Source: Flavobacterium tagetis
GTDB taxonomy: Bacteria; Bacteroidota; Bacteroidia; Flavobacteriales; Flavobacteriaceae
Reading direction: 5' to 3'
Length of the DNA: 64,000 nt
Assembly: GCF_016735615.1 (NCBI RefSeq)
Contig: NZ_JAERSF010000001.1
Coordinates: 1,630,997-1,694,996 of the forward strand
Of this stretch, positions 33,030-42,299 are shown one piece after another (the first letter of the stretch is position 1; every line of letters starts with the position of its first letter). Position numbers and translations under genes: made by a program. The notes below the pieces were generated by a model. That model saw nothing but the letters and a program-made list of their open reading frames with translations, was not told the DNA's origin and did not search any database.

Positions 33030-34175
33030 ATGATTACAACAGCAAAACGATTAGACACAGTTGAAGAATACTACTTCTCATCAAAATTAAGAGAAGTTCG
33101 TCAGTTGATGTCTGAAGGAAAATCGATCATCAACATGGGAATTGGAAGCCCTGATTTGAGTCCGTCAAAAGCAGTAATTGAAGCAGTCGCTGCAGCAATT
33201 CAAGACGAAAACGGGCATGGCTATCAAAGCTATCAGGGATTGCCAGAAATGAGACAGGCGATGGCAGATTTTTATCGTGATCAGTTTGGTGTTGAAGTGA
33301 ATCCGAATAATGAGATTTTACCTCTTATGGGTTCGAAAGAAGGAATTATGCACATTTCGCTGGCATTTTTAAATGAAGGCGATCACGTTTTAATTCCTAA
33401 TCCAGGTTATCCGACTTATACTTCGGTAACCAATTTGGTTCAGGCAGTTCCAGTTTATTATGATTTGAAAGAAGAAAATGGATGGGAACCTGATTTTGAA
33501 GCTCTTGAAAAACTGGATCTTTCGAAAGTAAAAATTATGTGGCTTGGATATCCTCACATGCCGACAGGAGCGAGAGGAAGTTTAGCGTTATTTGAAAAAT
33601 TGGTTGCTTTTGCTAAAAAACACAATATATTATTGATCAACGACAATCCGTATAGTTTTGTTTTGAATGATAATCCGATGAGTTTATTGCAAGTTGAAGG
33701 AGCGAAAGATGTGGCTTTAGAATTAAACTCTTTAAGTAAAACATTCAACATGGCAGGCTGGAGAGTCGGAATGGTTTTAGGAAATCCTGAAATTATCGAT
33801 GCAGTCCTAAAAGTAAAAAGCAACATGGACAGCGGAATGTATTACGGAATTCAGAAAGGTGCAATCGCGGCTTTAAAATGTGATAAGTCTTGGTTCGAAG
33901 ATCAAAACAAAATTTACAGACGCCGTAGAGAATTAACAGAAAAATTAGCTGAAAAGCTAAACTGTAAAGTATATAAAGAAGGAGTTGGTTTATTCGTTTG
34001 GGCAAAACTTCCGGAAGGAATCGAATCAGCAGAGAAGTTCATTGACGAAATATTATATGAGAAACATATTTTCATTACACCAGGAACCATTTTTGGAAGC
34101 AACGGTGAAGGATATATCAGATTCTCATTGTGTGTGAAAGAAGAAAAAGTACAAGAAGCGATTGATCGATTTTAG
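33030..34175 (+). CDS. PLP-dependent class I/II aminotransferase
   Basis: A 381-residue aminotransferase. The PLP Lys is in SLSKTFNMAGWRVGMVLG, and NIGIGSPDLS-type motif NMGIGSPDLSPSKAVIEAVA is near the start. Other conserved points are DNPYSFVLND and the C-terminal GEGYIRFSL. The position between pheA and tyrA suggests it transaminates phenylpyruvate and 4-hydroxyphenylpyruvate or prephenate; the exact substrate is inference. Upstream spacer 165 bp, downstream 95 bp, each with a palindrome. Confidence 0.85.
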   Translation: MITTAKRLDTVEEYYFSSKLREVRQLMSEGKSIINMGIGSPDLSPSKAVIEAVAAAIQDENGHGYQSYQGLPEMRQAMADFYRDQFGVEVNPNNEILPLMGSKEGIMHISLAFLNEGDHVLIPNPGYPTYTSVTNLVQAVPVYYDLKEENGWEPDFEALEKLDLSKVKIMWLGYPHMPTGARGSLALFEKLVAFAKKHNILLINDNPYSFVLNDNPMSLLQVEGAKDVALELNSLSKTFNMAGWRVGMVLGNPEIIDAVLKVKSNMDSGMYYGIQKGAIAALKCDKSWFEDQNKIYRRRRELTEKLAEKLNCKVYKEGVGLFVWAKLPEGIESAEKFIDEILYEKHIFITPGTIFGSNGEGYIRFSLCVKEEKVQEAIDRF

Positions 34176-34177
34176 AA

Positions 34178-34251
34178 GTCATTGCGAGGAACGAAGCAAT
34201 CTCAGTTGCTGAATCAATTGTTAGTGTGGTTGCTTCGTTCCTCGCAATGAC
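34178..34251. repeat. 22-bp perfect inverted repeat (TCATTGCGAGGAACGAAG type)
   Basis: Arm 34178-34199 begins GTCATTGCGAGGAACG, and 34230-34251 is its exact reverse complement. GC-rich and unlike neighbouring DNA, it fills most of the aminotransferase-tyrA spacer. This type of repeat is common in many bacterial genomes. Confidence 0.85.
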
Positions 34252-34270
34252 AAAAAAATAAAAAAGAATT

Positions 34271-35131
34271 ATGAAAGTATACGTAATAGGAATAGGGTTA
34301 ATAGGTGGTTCAATGGTGTTAGACATCAAAGGACGTTATCCTGATGCGACTATTTTAGGAATCGACAATAACGAAAAACATTTGCAGGAAGCAATTGATC
34401 TTGGGGTTATTGACGAAGCAGGAAGTTTTGAAGATTTACAAAAAGCTGATTTTGTAATCGTTTCGGTTCCGGTAGATGTGGCGCTGACGGTTTTGCCTAA
34501 AGTTTTGGATGCAGTAGGAGATAAAACGATTGTCTTTGAAGTTGGATCGACCAAGAAGCCAATTTGTGAAGCAGTAGCCAATCACCCGAAAAGAAGAAAT
34601 TTTATTGCTACACACCCAATTGCAGGAACAGAGTTTTCGGGGCCATCGGCAGCAATAAGAGGTTTGTTTCAAGGAAAGACAAACATAATCTGTGAAGTCG
34701 AAAAGACAGCTTTTAAATTACAAGAGAAAGCATTAAATCTTTTTACTTCAATCGGAATGAGGATTCGATATATGGATCCCGTTTCGCACGATAAACACAT
34801 TGCTTATGTTTCACATTTATCGCACATTAGTTCGTTTATGCTTGGAAAAACGGTAATGAATAAAGAAAAAGACGAGCAAGATATTTTTGATATGGCGGGA
34901 AGTGGATTTGAAAGTACCGTTCGTCTCGCGAAAAGTTCACCAGCAATGTGGACGCCAATTTTTAAACAAAACAAAGAATACGTTCTAGAAACATTGGAAG
35001 CTTATATCTCGAACCTGAGTCGGTTTAGGGATTTGCTAAAAGAAGAAGATTTCAACGCCATTTTTGAAGAAATGGAAAGCACAAATAAAATAAAAGAAAT
35101 ACTAAACGGATTAACAACAACTAAAAAGTAA
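34271..35131 (+). CDS. tyrA: Prephenate dehydrogenase
   Basis: Converts prephenate to 4-hydroxyphenylpyruvate with NAD(P)+, the tyrosine branch. The N-terminal dinucleotide-binding motif MKVYVIGIGLIGGSMVLDIK (GxGLIGGS) is complete, and the THPIAGTEFSGPSAAIRGLF region (about residues 115-140) holds conserved catalytic-domain residues. The helical C-terminal domain includes VSHDKHIAYVSHLSHISSFM. No ACT or mutase domain is present. The stop is 12 bp before the DAHP synthase fusion. Confidence 0.9.
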   Translation: MKVYVIGIGLIGGSMVLDIKGRYPDATILGIDNNEKHLQEAIDLGVIDEAGSFEDLQKADFVIVSVPVDVALTVLPKVLDAVGDKTIVFEVGSTKKPICEAVANHPKRRNFIATHPIAGTEFSGPSAAIRGLFQGKTNIICEVEKTAFKLQEKALNLFTSIGMRIRYMDPVSHDKHIAYVSHLSHISSFMLGKTVMNKEKDEQDIFDMAGSGFESTVRLAKSSPAMWTPIFKQNKEYVLETLEAYISNLSRFRDLLKEEDFNAIFEEMESTNKIKEILNGLTTTKK

Positions 35132-35143
35132 ATTAGAATTAAG

Positions 35144-36226
35144 ATGGAAAATAAGAAAGAAATGAGAAAGTGGTTAGAAGATTTCAATTTAAATCACCCA
35201 CTTGTGATAGCTGGACCTTGTAGTGCAGAAACTGAAGATCAAGTTTTGAAAATCGCTCACGAATTAAAAGATTCAAAAGTTAGTGTTTTCAGAGCTGGAA
35301 TCTGGAAACCAAGAACTCGTCCAGGAGGATTTGAGGGTGTTGGTGAAATTGGATTAAAATGGTTGCAAAAAGCTAAAGCTGAAACTGGTTTATTAATGGG
35401 AACTGAAGTGGCGACTGCAGCGCACTGTAAACTGGCTTTGGAACATGATATTGACGTTTTATGGGTTGGTGCTCGTACAACTGCAAACCCTTTCGCAGTT
35501 CAAGAAATTGCTGATACTTTAAAAGGAACTGATAAAATTGTTTTGGTTAAAAACCCAGTAAACCCAGATTTAGCTTTATGGTTAGGTGGTGTTGAGCGTT
35601 TACACATGGCTGGAATCGAGAAATTAGGAGTTATTCACAGAGGTTTCTCTACTTACGAAAAAACAAAATACAGAAATATTCCAGAGTGGCAAATTGCTAT
35701 CGAATTGCAAAATAAATTCCCTGATTTGCCATTAATCATTGATCCATCTCACATTACTGGAGATCGTAAAATGATTTTCGAAGTAACTCAAGAGGCTTTA
35801 GACTTGAACTACGACGGTATGATTATCGAAACGCATATCGATCCAGACAACGCTTGGTCTGATGCTGCGCAACAAGTTACTCCAGATGCTTTGAAACAAA
35901 TCATCAAAGATTTAACTATCAGAAAAACGGATGATACTACAGACGAGTACAGCCAAAAAATGAAAAAACTAAGAGCTAACATCGACGTATTGGATGCTAA
36001 TTTATTAGAGCTTTTAGGAAAACGTATGAAAGTTGCTGACGAAATTGGTCAAGTGAAAAAAGACGCTAACGTTGCGATTCTTCAAAACAACCGTTGGAAC
36101 GAAATCTTAGGAAAAATGATTTTAGAAGGTGAGAAAAAAGGTCTTACTGAAGAGTTCGTTTTAAGAATGTTCAAAGCGATTCACCAAGAAAGTATTGGAC
36201 ACCAAGAGAAAATTTTCAACGCATAA
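35144..36226 (+). CDS. Bifunctional DAHP synthase / chorismate mutase
   Basis: The first step of aromatic synthesis fused to the branch-point step. Residues about 1-260 fit the KDO8P-like (beta-type) DAHP synthase: PLVIAGPCSAETEDQVLKIA, FRAGIWKPRTRPGGFEGVGE, and DPSHITGDRKMIFEV. Residues about 265-355 are an AroQ-type chorismate mutase: KKLRANIDVLDANLLELLGK, KRMKVADEIGQVKKDANVAI, and the final AIHQESIGHQEKIF. Both active-site halves look complete. The chorismate mutase moiety supplies prephenate for PheA and TyrA. It is 12 bp after tyrA in the same operon and ends before an ACCATATAAG element. Confidence 0.9.
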   Translation: MENKKEMRKWLEDFNLNHPLVIAGPCSAETEDQVLKIAHELKDSKVSVFRAGIWKPRTRPGGFEGVGEIGLKWLQKAKAETGLLMGTEVATAAHCKLALEHDIDVLWVGARTTANPFAVQEIADTLKGTDKIVLVKNPVNPDLALWLGGVERLHMAGIEKLGVIHRGFSTYEKTKYRNIPEWQIAIELQNKFPDLPLIIDPSHITGDRKMIFEVTQEALDLNYDGMIIETHIDPDNAWSDAAQQVTPDALKQIIKDLTIRKTDDTTDEYSQKMKKLRANIDVLDANLLELLGKRMKVADEIGQVKKDANVAILQNNRWNEILGKMILEGEKKGLTEEFVLRMFKAIHQESIGHQEKIFNA

Positions 36227-36232
36227 TTTTAT

Positions 36233-36416
36233 TTTAAACCATATAAGTGATATAAGGTAATTTTAGTTTTATTTAAACTTTTTCAAAATTTTCTTATTTC
36301 ACAATTTTAAAATTAGATTGTTTTTTTTAAATCCCCATTGCTTTGAAAGAAGTAGTGGGGATTTTTGCTGTAAATATTCAAGAAGTTATATTCACTTACA
36401 TTACTTATATGGTTTA
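36233..36416. repeat. ACCATATAAG inverted-repeat element with terminator core (copy 2)
   Basis: Left arm TTTAAACCATATAAGTGATA (36233-36252) and right arm (36392-36416) pair over 25 positions with 3 mismatches. The core 36329-36364 is a terminator: AAATCCCCA and TGGGGATTT with an inner CTT/AAG pair. It follows the DAHP synthase stop by 6 bp. Confidence 0.8.
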
Positions 36417-36488
36417 AATTATTCATTTATCTTTGCAAAGTATTTAGGTTTTATCTAAGATCTAAAATCAGAAATCTAAAATTAAAGA

Positions 36489-37466
36489 ATGACAGGAACT
36501 GTTTACAAATCTACAGGAAGCTGGTACACCGTAAAATCTGAAAAAGGAGATTTTGTGGAATGCCGTATGAAAGGGAAATTCAGAATAAAAGGGATAAAAA
36601 GTACCAATCCTATTGCTGTAGGTGATATTGTCGATTATGAATTAGATGAAACTTCGGATGCCGTAACCGGAACGATTCATAATATTCACGAAAGAAAAAA
36701 TTATATCGTTCGTAAATCGGTTAATTTGTCTAAGCAGATTCATATTATTGCTTCTAATATTGATCAAGTTTTTTTATTGATTACTATCGATAATCCACCG
36801 ACGACGACAAGTTTTATTGATCGTTTTCTGGTTACAGCCGAAGCATACGGAATTGAAGCTATTCTTGTTTTTAATAAAATAGATACTTTAACAGAGCAGA
36901 CTCTAGACGATCAGCTTTATCTGCAGCATATTTATCAGGAAATAGGGTATAAATGTCTCCGAATTTCATCAACAGAAAATAAAGGAATTGATAAGCTGAA
37001 AGAAATGATGATTGGAAAAGTAAGTATGTTTTCAGGGCATTCTGGCGTTGGAAAATCAACTTTGGTTAATGCGTTAGAACCAAGTCTTCACTTAAAAACT
37101 TCCGTAATTTCAGAACAAAGCAAACAAGGTCAGCATACTACAACTTTTGCTGAAATGTACGATTTGTCTTTTGATGCCCGAATTATTGATACTCCAGGAA
37201 TTAAAGGTTTCGGAATCGTTGATATGGAGCCAACTGAAATCACTGATTATTTCCCAGAATTTTTCAGATTGAAAGACCAATGTAAGTTTAACAATTGTTT
37301 ACACAAAGAAGAACCGCATTGCGCCATAAAAGCAGCTCTAGAAAAAGATGAAATTGCTTGGTCACGATATAATAGTTACCTTAAAATTCTAGAAGGTGAT
37401 GAAGAACATTATCGCACCGATATTCATGGAGAAGATCGTGCTGCGAGCGATGAAACAAGAAAGTAA
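36489..37466 (+). CDS. rsgA: Ribosome small-subunit-dependent GTPase A
   Basis: A circularly permuted GTPase in 30S maturation. The 325-residue protein has an N-terminal OB-fold (SEKGDFVECRMKGKFRIKGI), then the permuted motifs G4 FNKID, G1 GHSGVGKST, G3 DTPG, and a C-terminal zinc cluster CKFNNCLHKEEPHC (Cys, Cys, His, Cys). All key residues are present. It stands alone between the aromatic operon and dtd, with a palindromic 152-bp spacer after it. Confidence 0.95.
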   Translation: MTGTVYKSTGSWYTVKSEKGDFVECRMKGKFRIKGIKSTNPIAVGDIVDYELDETSDAVTGTIHNIHERKNYIVRKSVNLSKQIHIIASNIDQVFLLITIDNPPTTTSFIDRFLVTAEAYGIEAILVFNKIDTLTEQTLDDQLYLQHIYQEIGYKCLRISSTENKGIDKLKEMMIGKVSMFSGHSGVGKSTLVNALEPSLHLKTSVISEQSKQGQHTTTFAEMYDLSFDARIIDTPGIKGFGIVDMEPTEITDYFPEFFRLKDQCKFNNCLHKEEPHCAIKAALEKDEIAWSRYNSYLKILEGDEEHYRTDIHGEDRAASDETRK

Positions 37467-37540
37467 ATAAATTCCAATTTTTAAATTGCTTCGCCTGTTC
37501 GCTATCGCTTGAGTCCAAATTCCAAACGAAATTATTGTAG

Positions 37541-37560
37541 AGATGCACTGCAGTGCATCT
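37541..37560. repeat. Perfect 20-bp palindrome
   Basis: AGATGCACTGCAGTGCATCT is its own reverse complement. The word occurs between rsgA and dtd and may form a cruciform or hairpin; it is also a common Flavobacteria intergenic word as far as I know. The nearby AATCTGTGGC at 37.6 kb belongs to the 18.9 kb family. Confidence 0.8.
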
Positions 37561-37618
37561 AACGTCAGAATTTAAAAATCTGTTTAATCCTCATAATCTG
37601 TGGCTAAAAATAAAATAA

Positions 37619-38071
37619 ATGAAAGTTGTAATCCAAAGAGTTTCAGAAGCATCAGTAACCGTTGATAATAAAAAAACAGCAGACATTAAAAAAGGATTAT
37701 TAGTATTAGTCGGAATTGAAGACGCTGATACACAGGAAGACATTGACTGGCTTGCTGGAAAAATTATAAAAATGAGAATTTTTGGAGACGAAAATGACGT
37801 TATGAACTGCTCAGTTCAGGATATTGACGGAGATATTATTGTTGTAAGTCAGTTTACGCTTCATGCATCGACCAAAAAAGGAAACCGTCCTTCTTATATA
37901 AAAGCTGCAAAACCAGATTTTGCAATTCCGACTTACGAGAATTTTGTTCAAGCTATAGAAAAAGAGCTTGATAAAAAAGTCCAAACTGGAATTTTTGGAG
38001 CCGATATGAAAGTCAGTCTCTTAAATGATGGGCCAGTTACCATAGTAATGGACAGCAAAAACAGGGAGTAA
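37619..38071 (+). CDS. dtd: D-aminoacyl-tRNA deacylase
   Basis: Removes D-amino acids from mischarged tRNAs. The 150-residue length is normal. SQFTLHASTKKGNRPSY (about residues 78-95) includes the Ser-Gln and Thr motif and NDGPVTIVMDS the Gly-Pro motif near the C-terminus, both part of the active site. MKVVIQRVSEASVTVDNKKT is the conserved start. It precedes a new promoter region at 38.09-38.12 kb. Confidence 0.95.
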   Translation: MKVVIQRVSEASVTVDNKKTADIKKGLLVLVGIEDADTQEDIDWLAGKIIKMRIFGDENDVMNCSVQDIDGDIIVVSQFTLHASTKKGNRPSYIKAAKPDFAIPTYENFVQAIEKELDKKVQTGIFGADMKVSLLNDGPVTIVMDSKNRE

Positions 38072-38086
38072 AATATTATTAAACAT

Positions 38087-38119
38087 TTGTTAAGGATTTC
38101 TGAAAATAATATATATTTG
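38087..38119 (+). promoter_or_regulatory. Promoter of the first DUF3857 gene
   Basis: TTG (38087-38089), 22-bp spacer, TATATTTG (38112-38119), full TAnnTTTG. The start codon is at 38136. Confidence 0.55.
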
Positions 38120-38135
38120 ATGAAAATCCCTATTA

Positions 38136-40043
38136 ATGAAAAACCTTTTTTGCGCATTTTTTTTTGTATTATTCACTGCCAATATTTCTGCTCAAAAGAG
38201 CATTTATCCTATATTTTCTATTCCAGATAGTTTAACGCAAAATGCAAATGCTGTTCTTCGTTTAGATCAGATGGATATTGTTATTGCTTCGCAAAGAAGT
38301 ATGAATATCAAAACTCAAAGGGTTGTTTCTATTTTAAATGAAAAAGGTTTAAAAGATATTGATGCTTTTAGTCATTATGATAAAACAACTTCAGTTAACA
38401 ATATTGAAGCTATAGTCTATGATGCTTTAGGAAATGAAATCAAAAAAATCAAAAGAAAAGATTTTAAGGATCAAAGCGCCGTAAGTGGAAGCACACTTTT
38501 TTCGGATAATCGAGTGCTTTATTTAGATTATACTCCAATTTCTTATCCATTTACGATTGCCTTTACCTGCGAGACTGAAACTTCAAATACAGCATTTATT
38601 CCGCAATGGTATTTTATTGGTGGTTACAACTTGAGCGTAGAAAAATGTATTTTGAATGTTACGTATCCAAAAGGATTAGGTTTTAAAAAGAAAGAGTTCA
38701 GATTTGGTAATTTAAATATCCAAAAAACGACTGATACCGATACCAATTTAAGTTATATAGCAACAAATATAGTTGCTCAAAAACAAGAAGATCTTAGTCC
38801 TTCTCCTTCAGATCTTTTTCCTAAAGTTATGATGGGATTAGAAAACTTCCATTTAGAAGGAGTTGACGGGAATGCTACCACTTGGGAGGCATTCGGTAAA
38901 TGGTATGGTGATAAAATCTTAACTGGCACTACAGTTTTAACTGAAGAAACAAAAAGCAAAATTAAAGCTCTTGTGGGAGACGAAAAAGATCCTGTAAAGA
39001 AAGCCAAAATTATTTACGATTATGTGCAGAAAAAATCCCGCTATGTAAACATTGCAGTTGGTATTGGGGGCTGGAAACCTATGTTAGCCACAGATGTTGA
39101 TCGTTTAGGATATGGAGATTGCAAAGCATTGTCTAATTATACAAAAGCACTTTTACAAGTTGTAGATGTTCCTTCATATAATACTATTTTGTATGGTGAT
39201 CGCTATAAAGAAGATATTCAGTCTGATTTTGTATCGATGCAAGGAAACCACATGATTTTGGCAATTCCAAACAAAGACAACTACATCTGGCTAGAATGTA
39301 CAAGCCAAGATGATCCGTTTGGATATCAGGGAACTTTTACTGACGATAGAAATGTTTTGGTTGTAAAGCCAGAAGGAGGAGAAATTGTACGAACTAAAAT
39401 CTATGATGATAGAGGAAACACTCAAGATGGCAAAGGAGTGTATACAATTGACCAAACTGGAAATTTTTCTGGCACATTAAAAATAGCATCTCAAGGGAGT
39501 GTATATGCTTCTAAATCTCGAGTAGAAATTATGCAACCAAACGAAAAAGAAGAGCATTACAAAGATTACTGGGATAATATCAACAATTTGAAGTTGGGTA
39601 AAATTACTTTTACGAATGATAAAGAAAATGTTCGTTTTACCGAAGATGTTCAAATAAGTGCCGCAAATTATGGAACGCTTTCGGGTAATAAAATGATTTT
39701 TGTAGTTGATGCCTTCAATCAATATACAGGAAATGTAAAACGAATTAGAAACCGAAAAAATCCATTTCAAATTCAGCGTGGGTTTTTAGATACCGATGAA
39801 ATTGAAATCAATCTTCCTGAAGGTTATCAGATAGAATTCCTGCCTTCAAATTATGAGTTAAAAGGGAAATTCGGTGAGTACAAAACCGAAATCATAAAAA
39901 AAGAAAATAATAAATTGACTTATAAAAGGTCTATGTTTCTAAACAAAGGAAAATATTCAAACAAAGAATATGATGAGTACCGCTTGTTTATGGAACAAGT
40001 TTCTAGAAACGATAATGCCAAGATAATATTGACCAAGAACTAA
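38136..40043 (+). CDS. Secreted DUF3857 / transglutaminase-like protein (catalytic residues present)
   Basis: A 635-residue protein with a signal peptide ending near ANISAQ. The N-terminal half (DUF3857) has the fold ending YNLSVEKCILNVTYP; then a transglutaminase-like core (about residues 290-400) carries RYVNIAVGIGGWKPMLATDV and GYGDCKALSNYTKALL. The Cys is Cys329, with His372 (GNHMILA) and Glu387 (WLECTSQ) in the position of the Asp, a substitution often tolerated. Such proteins are abundant in Bacteroidota; the substrate is unknown. Its tandem paralogue starts 45 bp downstream and lacks Cys and His. Confidence 0.8.
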   Translation: MKNLFCAFFFVLFTANISAQKSIYPIFSIPDSLTQNANAVLRLDQMDIVIASQRSMNIKTQRVVSILNEKGLKDIDAFSHYDKTTSVNNIEAIVYDALGNEIKKIKRKDFKDQSAVSGSTLFSDNRVLYLDYTPISYPFTIAFTCETETSNTAFIPQWYFIGGYNLSVEKCILNVTYPKGLGFKKKEFRFGNLNIQKTTDTDTNLSYIATNIVAQKQEDLSPSPSDLFPKVMMGLENFHLEGVDGNATTWEAFGKWYGDKILTGTTVLTEETKSKIKALVGDEKDPVKKAKIIYDYVQKKSRYVNIAVGIGGWKPMLATDVDRLGYGDCKALSNYTKALLQVVDVPSYNTILYGDRYKEDIQSDFVSMQGNHMILAIPNKDNYIWLECTSQDDPFGYQGTFTDDRNVLVVKPEGGEIVRTKIYDDRGNTQDGKGVYTIDQTGNFSGTLKIASQGSVYASKSRVEIMQPNEKEEHYKDYWDNINNLKLGKITFTNDKENVRFTEDVQISAANYGTLSGNKMIFVVDAFNQYTGNVKRIRNRKNPFQIQRGFLDTDEIEINLPEGYQIEFLPSNYELKGKFGEYKTEIIKKENNKLTYKRSMFLNKGKYSNKEYDEYRLFMEQVSRNDNAKIILTKN

Positions 40044-40088
40044 CTAATATAAACCAAAAACCAACCAAAAACCAACCAAAAATTACCA

Positions 40089-42104
40089 ATGAAAATTATT
40101 AAATTATTTAGCCTCACTGCGATTTTGTTGATCGGCTCAAAAGCGATGTCGCAGGAATTTAAATTAGGAAAAGTATCTATTGCAGAATTAGAACAAAAGA
40201 AGCATCCAAAAGATTCTGCAGCTGCAGCCGCTATTTTGTATAAAAAAGGGACAGCAAGAATTGAATATGATCCTAATGATGGTTTTGTCACATTAACTGA
40301 TGTGGAAACTAGAATTAAAATCTATAAAAAAGAAGGATACGACTGGGCTAACCAGGAACTATGGTATTACAATACTACTAATTTAAAAGAAAAAGTTTTT
40401 TTTGCGGATGCAGTTACTTATAATCTAGTAAATGGTAAAATTGAGAAAACAAAACTGAAAAGTGATGGTGTTTTTGACGAAATCTTGAGTAAATACAGAG
40501 GTCAGAAGAAAATGACAATGCCGAATGTAAAAGAAGGATCTGTAATTGAGTTCCGATATACTATAAAATGTCCGAGCGATAGAATGATTAGAGAATGGGC
40601 TTTTCAATCCAGCATTCCTGTTAATTATTCTGAATTCTCAACTTTTATCCCTGAATATTATGTTTTTAATTCAAGACAAAAAGGATATCTTTTTCCGAAA
40701 GTTACTGCATCAAGAAATCCAAAATCTGTAATTTTTAATGTTAAAGAAAGAAACTTTGGACCTGGTTCTGCTCCAACTACTTTTTCAACAGAGAAACATG
40801 ATTATATAGAGAATCAAACCACTTTTATTGCTGTAGATTTACCAGCAATGAAAGATGAAGCTTATGTAAATAATATAGAAAACTATATGTCAGCGGTTTC
40901 TCATGAGTTATCATTGACAAAGTTTCCAAATTCCCCAATGAGAGAATATTCTTCAGATTGGAATTCTGTTGTAAAAACAATTTACGAATATGATGATTTT
41001 GGTCCTGAATTAAATAAAACAGGGTATTTTGAAGAGGATTTGAAAAAGCTGCTTGCAGACACTAAAACGCCTGAAGAAAAAATTTGGGTTATTTTTAATC
41101 ATGTAAAAACAAACATGAAATGGAACAATTACACTGGTTATGCCTGTGATAACGGCGTAAAAAAAGCGTATAAAGAAAAAACTGGTAACATTGCCGATAT
41201 TAATCTAATGCTTACAGCAATGTTACGCTATTCAGGATTAACAGCAAATCCTGTTTTAGTAAGTACGCGTTCAAACGGAATTGCGCTATTTCCAAACAGA
41301 ACAGCATTTAATTATGTAATTGCTGCAGTTGAAACGCCAAACGGAAATATTTTGTTAGATGCAACTGATAAATATTCGATTCCAAATATTTTACCATTAA
41401 GAGTTTTAAATTGGTCAGGAAGATTGATCAGAAAAGATGGGTCATCACAAGAAATTAATTTAATGCCAGAAAAAACTTCGGCAGACAATGTTTTCATGAA
41501 TTATACTATTGACAGTACTGGAAAAATTACAGGTAAAACAAGAAGACAAAGCATGGATTATAATGCAATGATCATACGAAGTAATATTGAAAGTTTAAAA
41601 GAAGAAGAATATTTAGAAAAGCTAGAAAATCAGAATAATAAAATAGAAATTAGTGAGTATTCAAAAACGAATGAAAAAGATATACTTCTTCCGATTATAG
41701 AAACGTATTCTTTTACAGGAAATAATCTATGCGAGTTGATTGGCGATAAAATATACTTAAATCCGATGCTATTTTTTACCAACGATAAAAACCCTTTTAA
41801 ACAAGAAGTGCGAGAATATCCAGTTGATTTTAGTTATCCTTTTGCAGATAAATATAATATCACGATTAAAATTCCAGAAGGATTTGCAGTTGAAACATTG
41901 CCATCTCCCGCTGCAATAACTATGGAAGATAATCTTGGCGCTTTCAAATTTAATATTATAGCCAATGATGATACTTTACAATTGGTTATTATGCATCAGA
42001 TTAATGAAGCGATTGTTTCTGCCGAAAAGTACGATATGCTGAAAGAATACTACAAGGGAATGATTGCAAAAGAAACTGAAAAAATCGTTTTAAAACGCAT
42101 TTAG
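40089..42104 (+). CDS. Secreted DUF3857 protein, transglutaminase-like core without catalytic Cys and His
   Basis: A 671-residue protein with a signal peptide ending near GSKAMSQ. It has the same two-part architecture as the gene upstream: KVSIAELEQKKHPKDSAAAA, then DUF3857 and a transglutaminase-like core. In the core, the usual GNCAD becomes GNIAD with Ile368 in place of Cys, and the expected His is Tyr409 (FNYVIAAV); only Asp424 (LLDATDK) of the triad remains. It is therefore probably a non-catalytic scaffold or binding partner, perhaps for the upstream protein. The 45-bp spacing and shared strand suggest co-transcription. Confidence 0.75.
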   Translation: MKIIKLFSLTAILLIGSKAMSQEFKLGKVSIAELEQKKHPKDSAAAAAILYKKGTARIEYDPNDGFVTLTDVETRIKIYKKEGYDWANQELWYYNTTNLKEKVFFADAVTYNLVNGKIEKTKLKSDGVFDEILSKYRGQKKMTMPNVKEGSVIEFRYTIKCPSDRMIREWAFQSSIPVNYSEFSTFIPEYYVFNSRQKGYLFPKVTASRNPKSVIFNVKERNFGPGSAPTTFSTEKHDYIENQTTFIAVDLPAMKDEAYVNNIENYMSAVSHELSLTKFPNSPMREYSSDWNSVVKTIYEYDDFGPELNKTGYFEEDLKKLLADTKTPEEKIWVIFNHVKTNMKWNNYTGYACDNGVKKAYKEKTGNIADINLMLTAMLRYSGLTANPVLVSTRSNGIALFPNRTAFNYVIAAVETPNGNILLDATDKYSIPNILPLRVLNWSGRLIRKDGSSQEINLMPEKTSADNVFMNYTIDSTGKITGKTRRQSMDYNAMIIRSNIESLKEEEYLEKLENQNNKIEISEYSKTNEKDILLPIIETYSFTGNNLCELIGDKIYLNPMLFFTNDKNPFKQEVREYPVDFSYPFADKYNITIKIPEGFAVETLPSPAAITMEDNLGAFKFNIIANDDTLQLVIMHQINEAIVSAEKYDMLKEYYKGMIAKETEKIVLKRI

Positions 42105-42204
42105 TATCATGCTGCGATTTCTCCTTATTTGTATTTTTTTTTTGAGCGCAGTAACAATTCAAAAACAAAATTCAAATTGTAAGCCAAAAAGAAATCAACA
42201 ATAG

Positions 42205-42212
42205 TATTTTTG
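42205..42212 (+). promoter_or_regulatory. -7 element upstream of the MazG-like gene
   Basis: TATTTTTG is a full TAnnTTTG match, 87 bp before the start codon. A TTG 25 bp upstream (42177-42179) is only a loose -33 match, so this is tentative. Confidence 0.4.
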
Positions 42213-42299
42213 CAACGGAGGATTACGGAATTATAAAAGAGTTTTTTTAAAAGATGATCGTAAGCCAAGGTGAAAAAATAATTCTAAAAAAATATAAAG

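Noticed and set aside
42109..42204. 31-codon ORF with hydrophobic start before the MazG-like gene
   Set aside because: It has a signal-like beginning (MLRFLLICIFFLSAV), but it is very short, has no homologue I can name, and ends just before the -7 element of the MazG-like gene.
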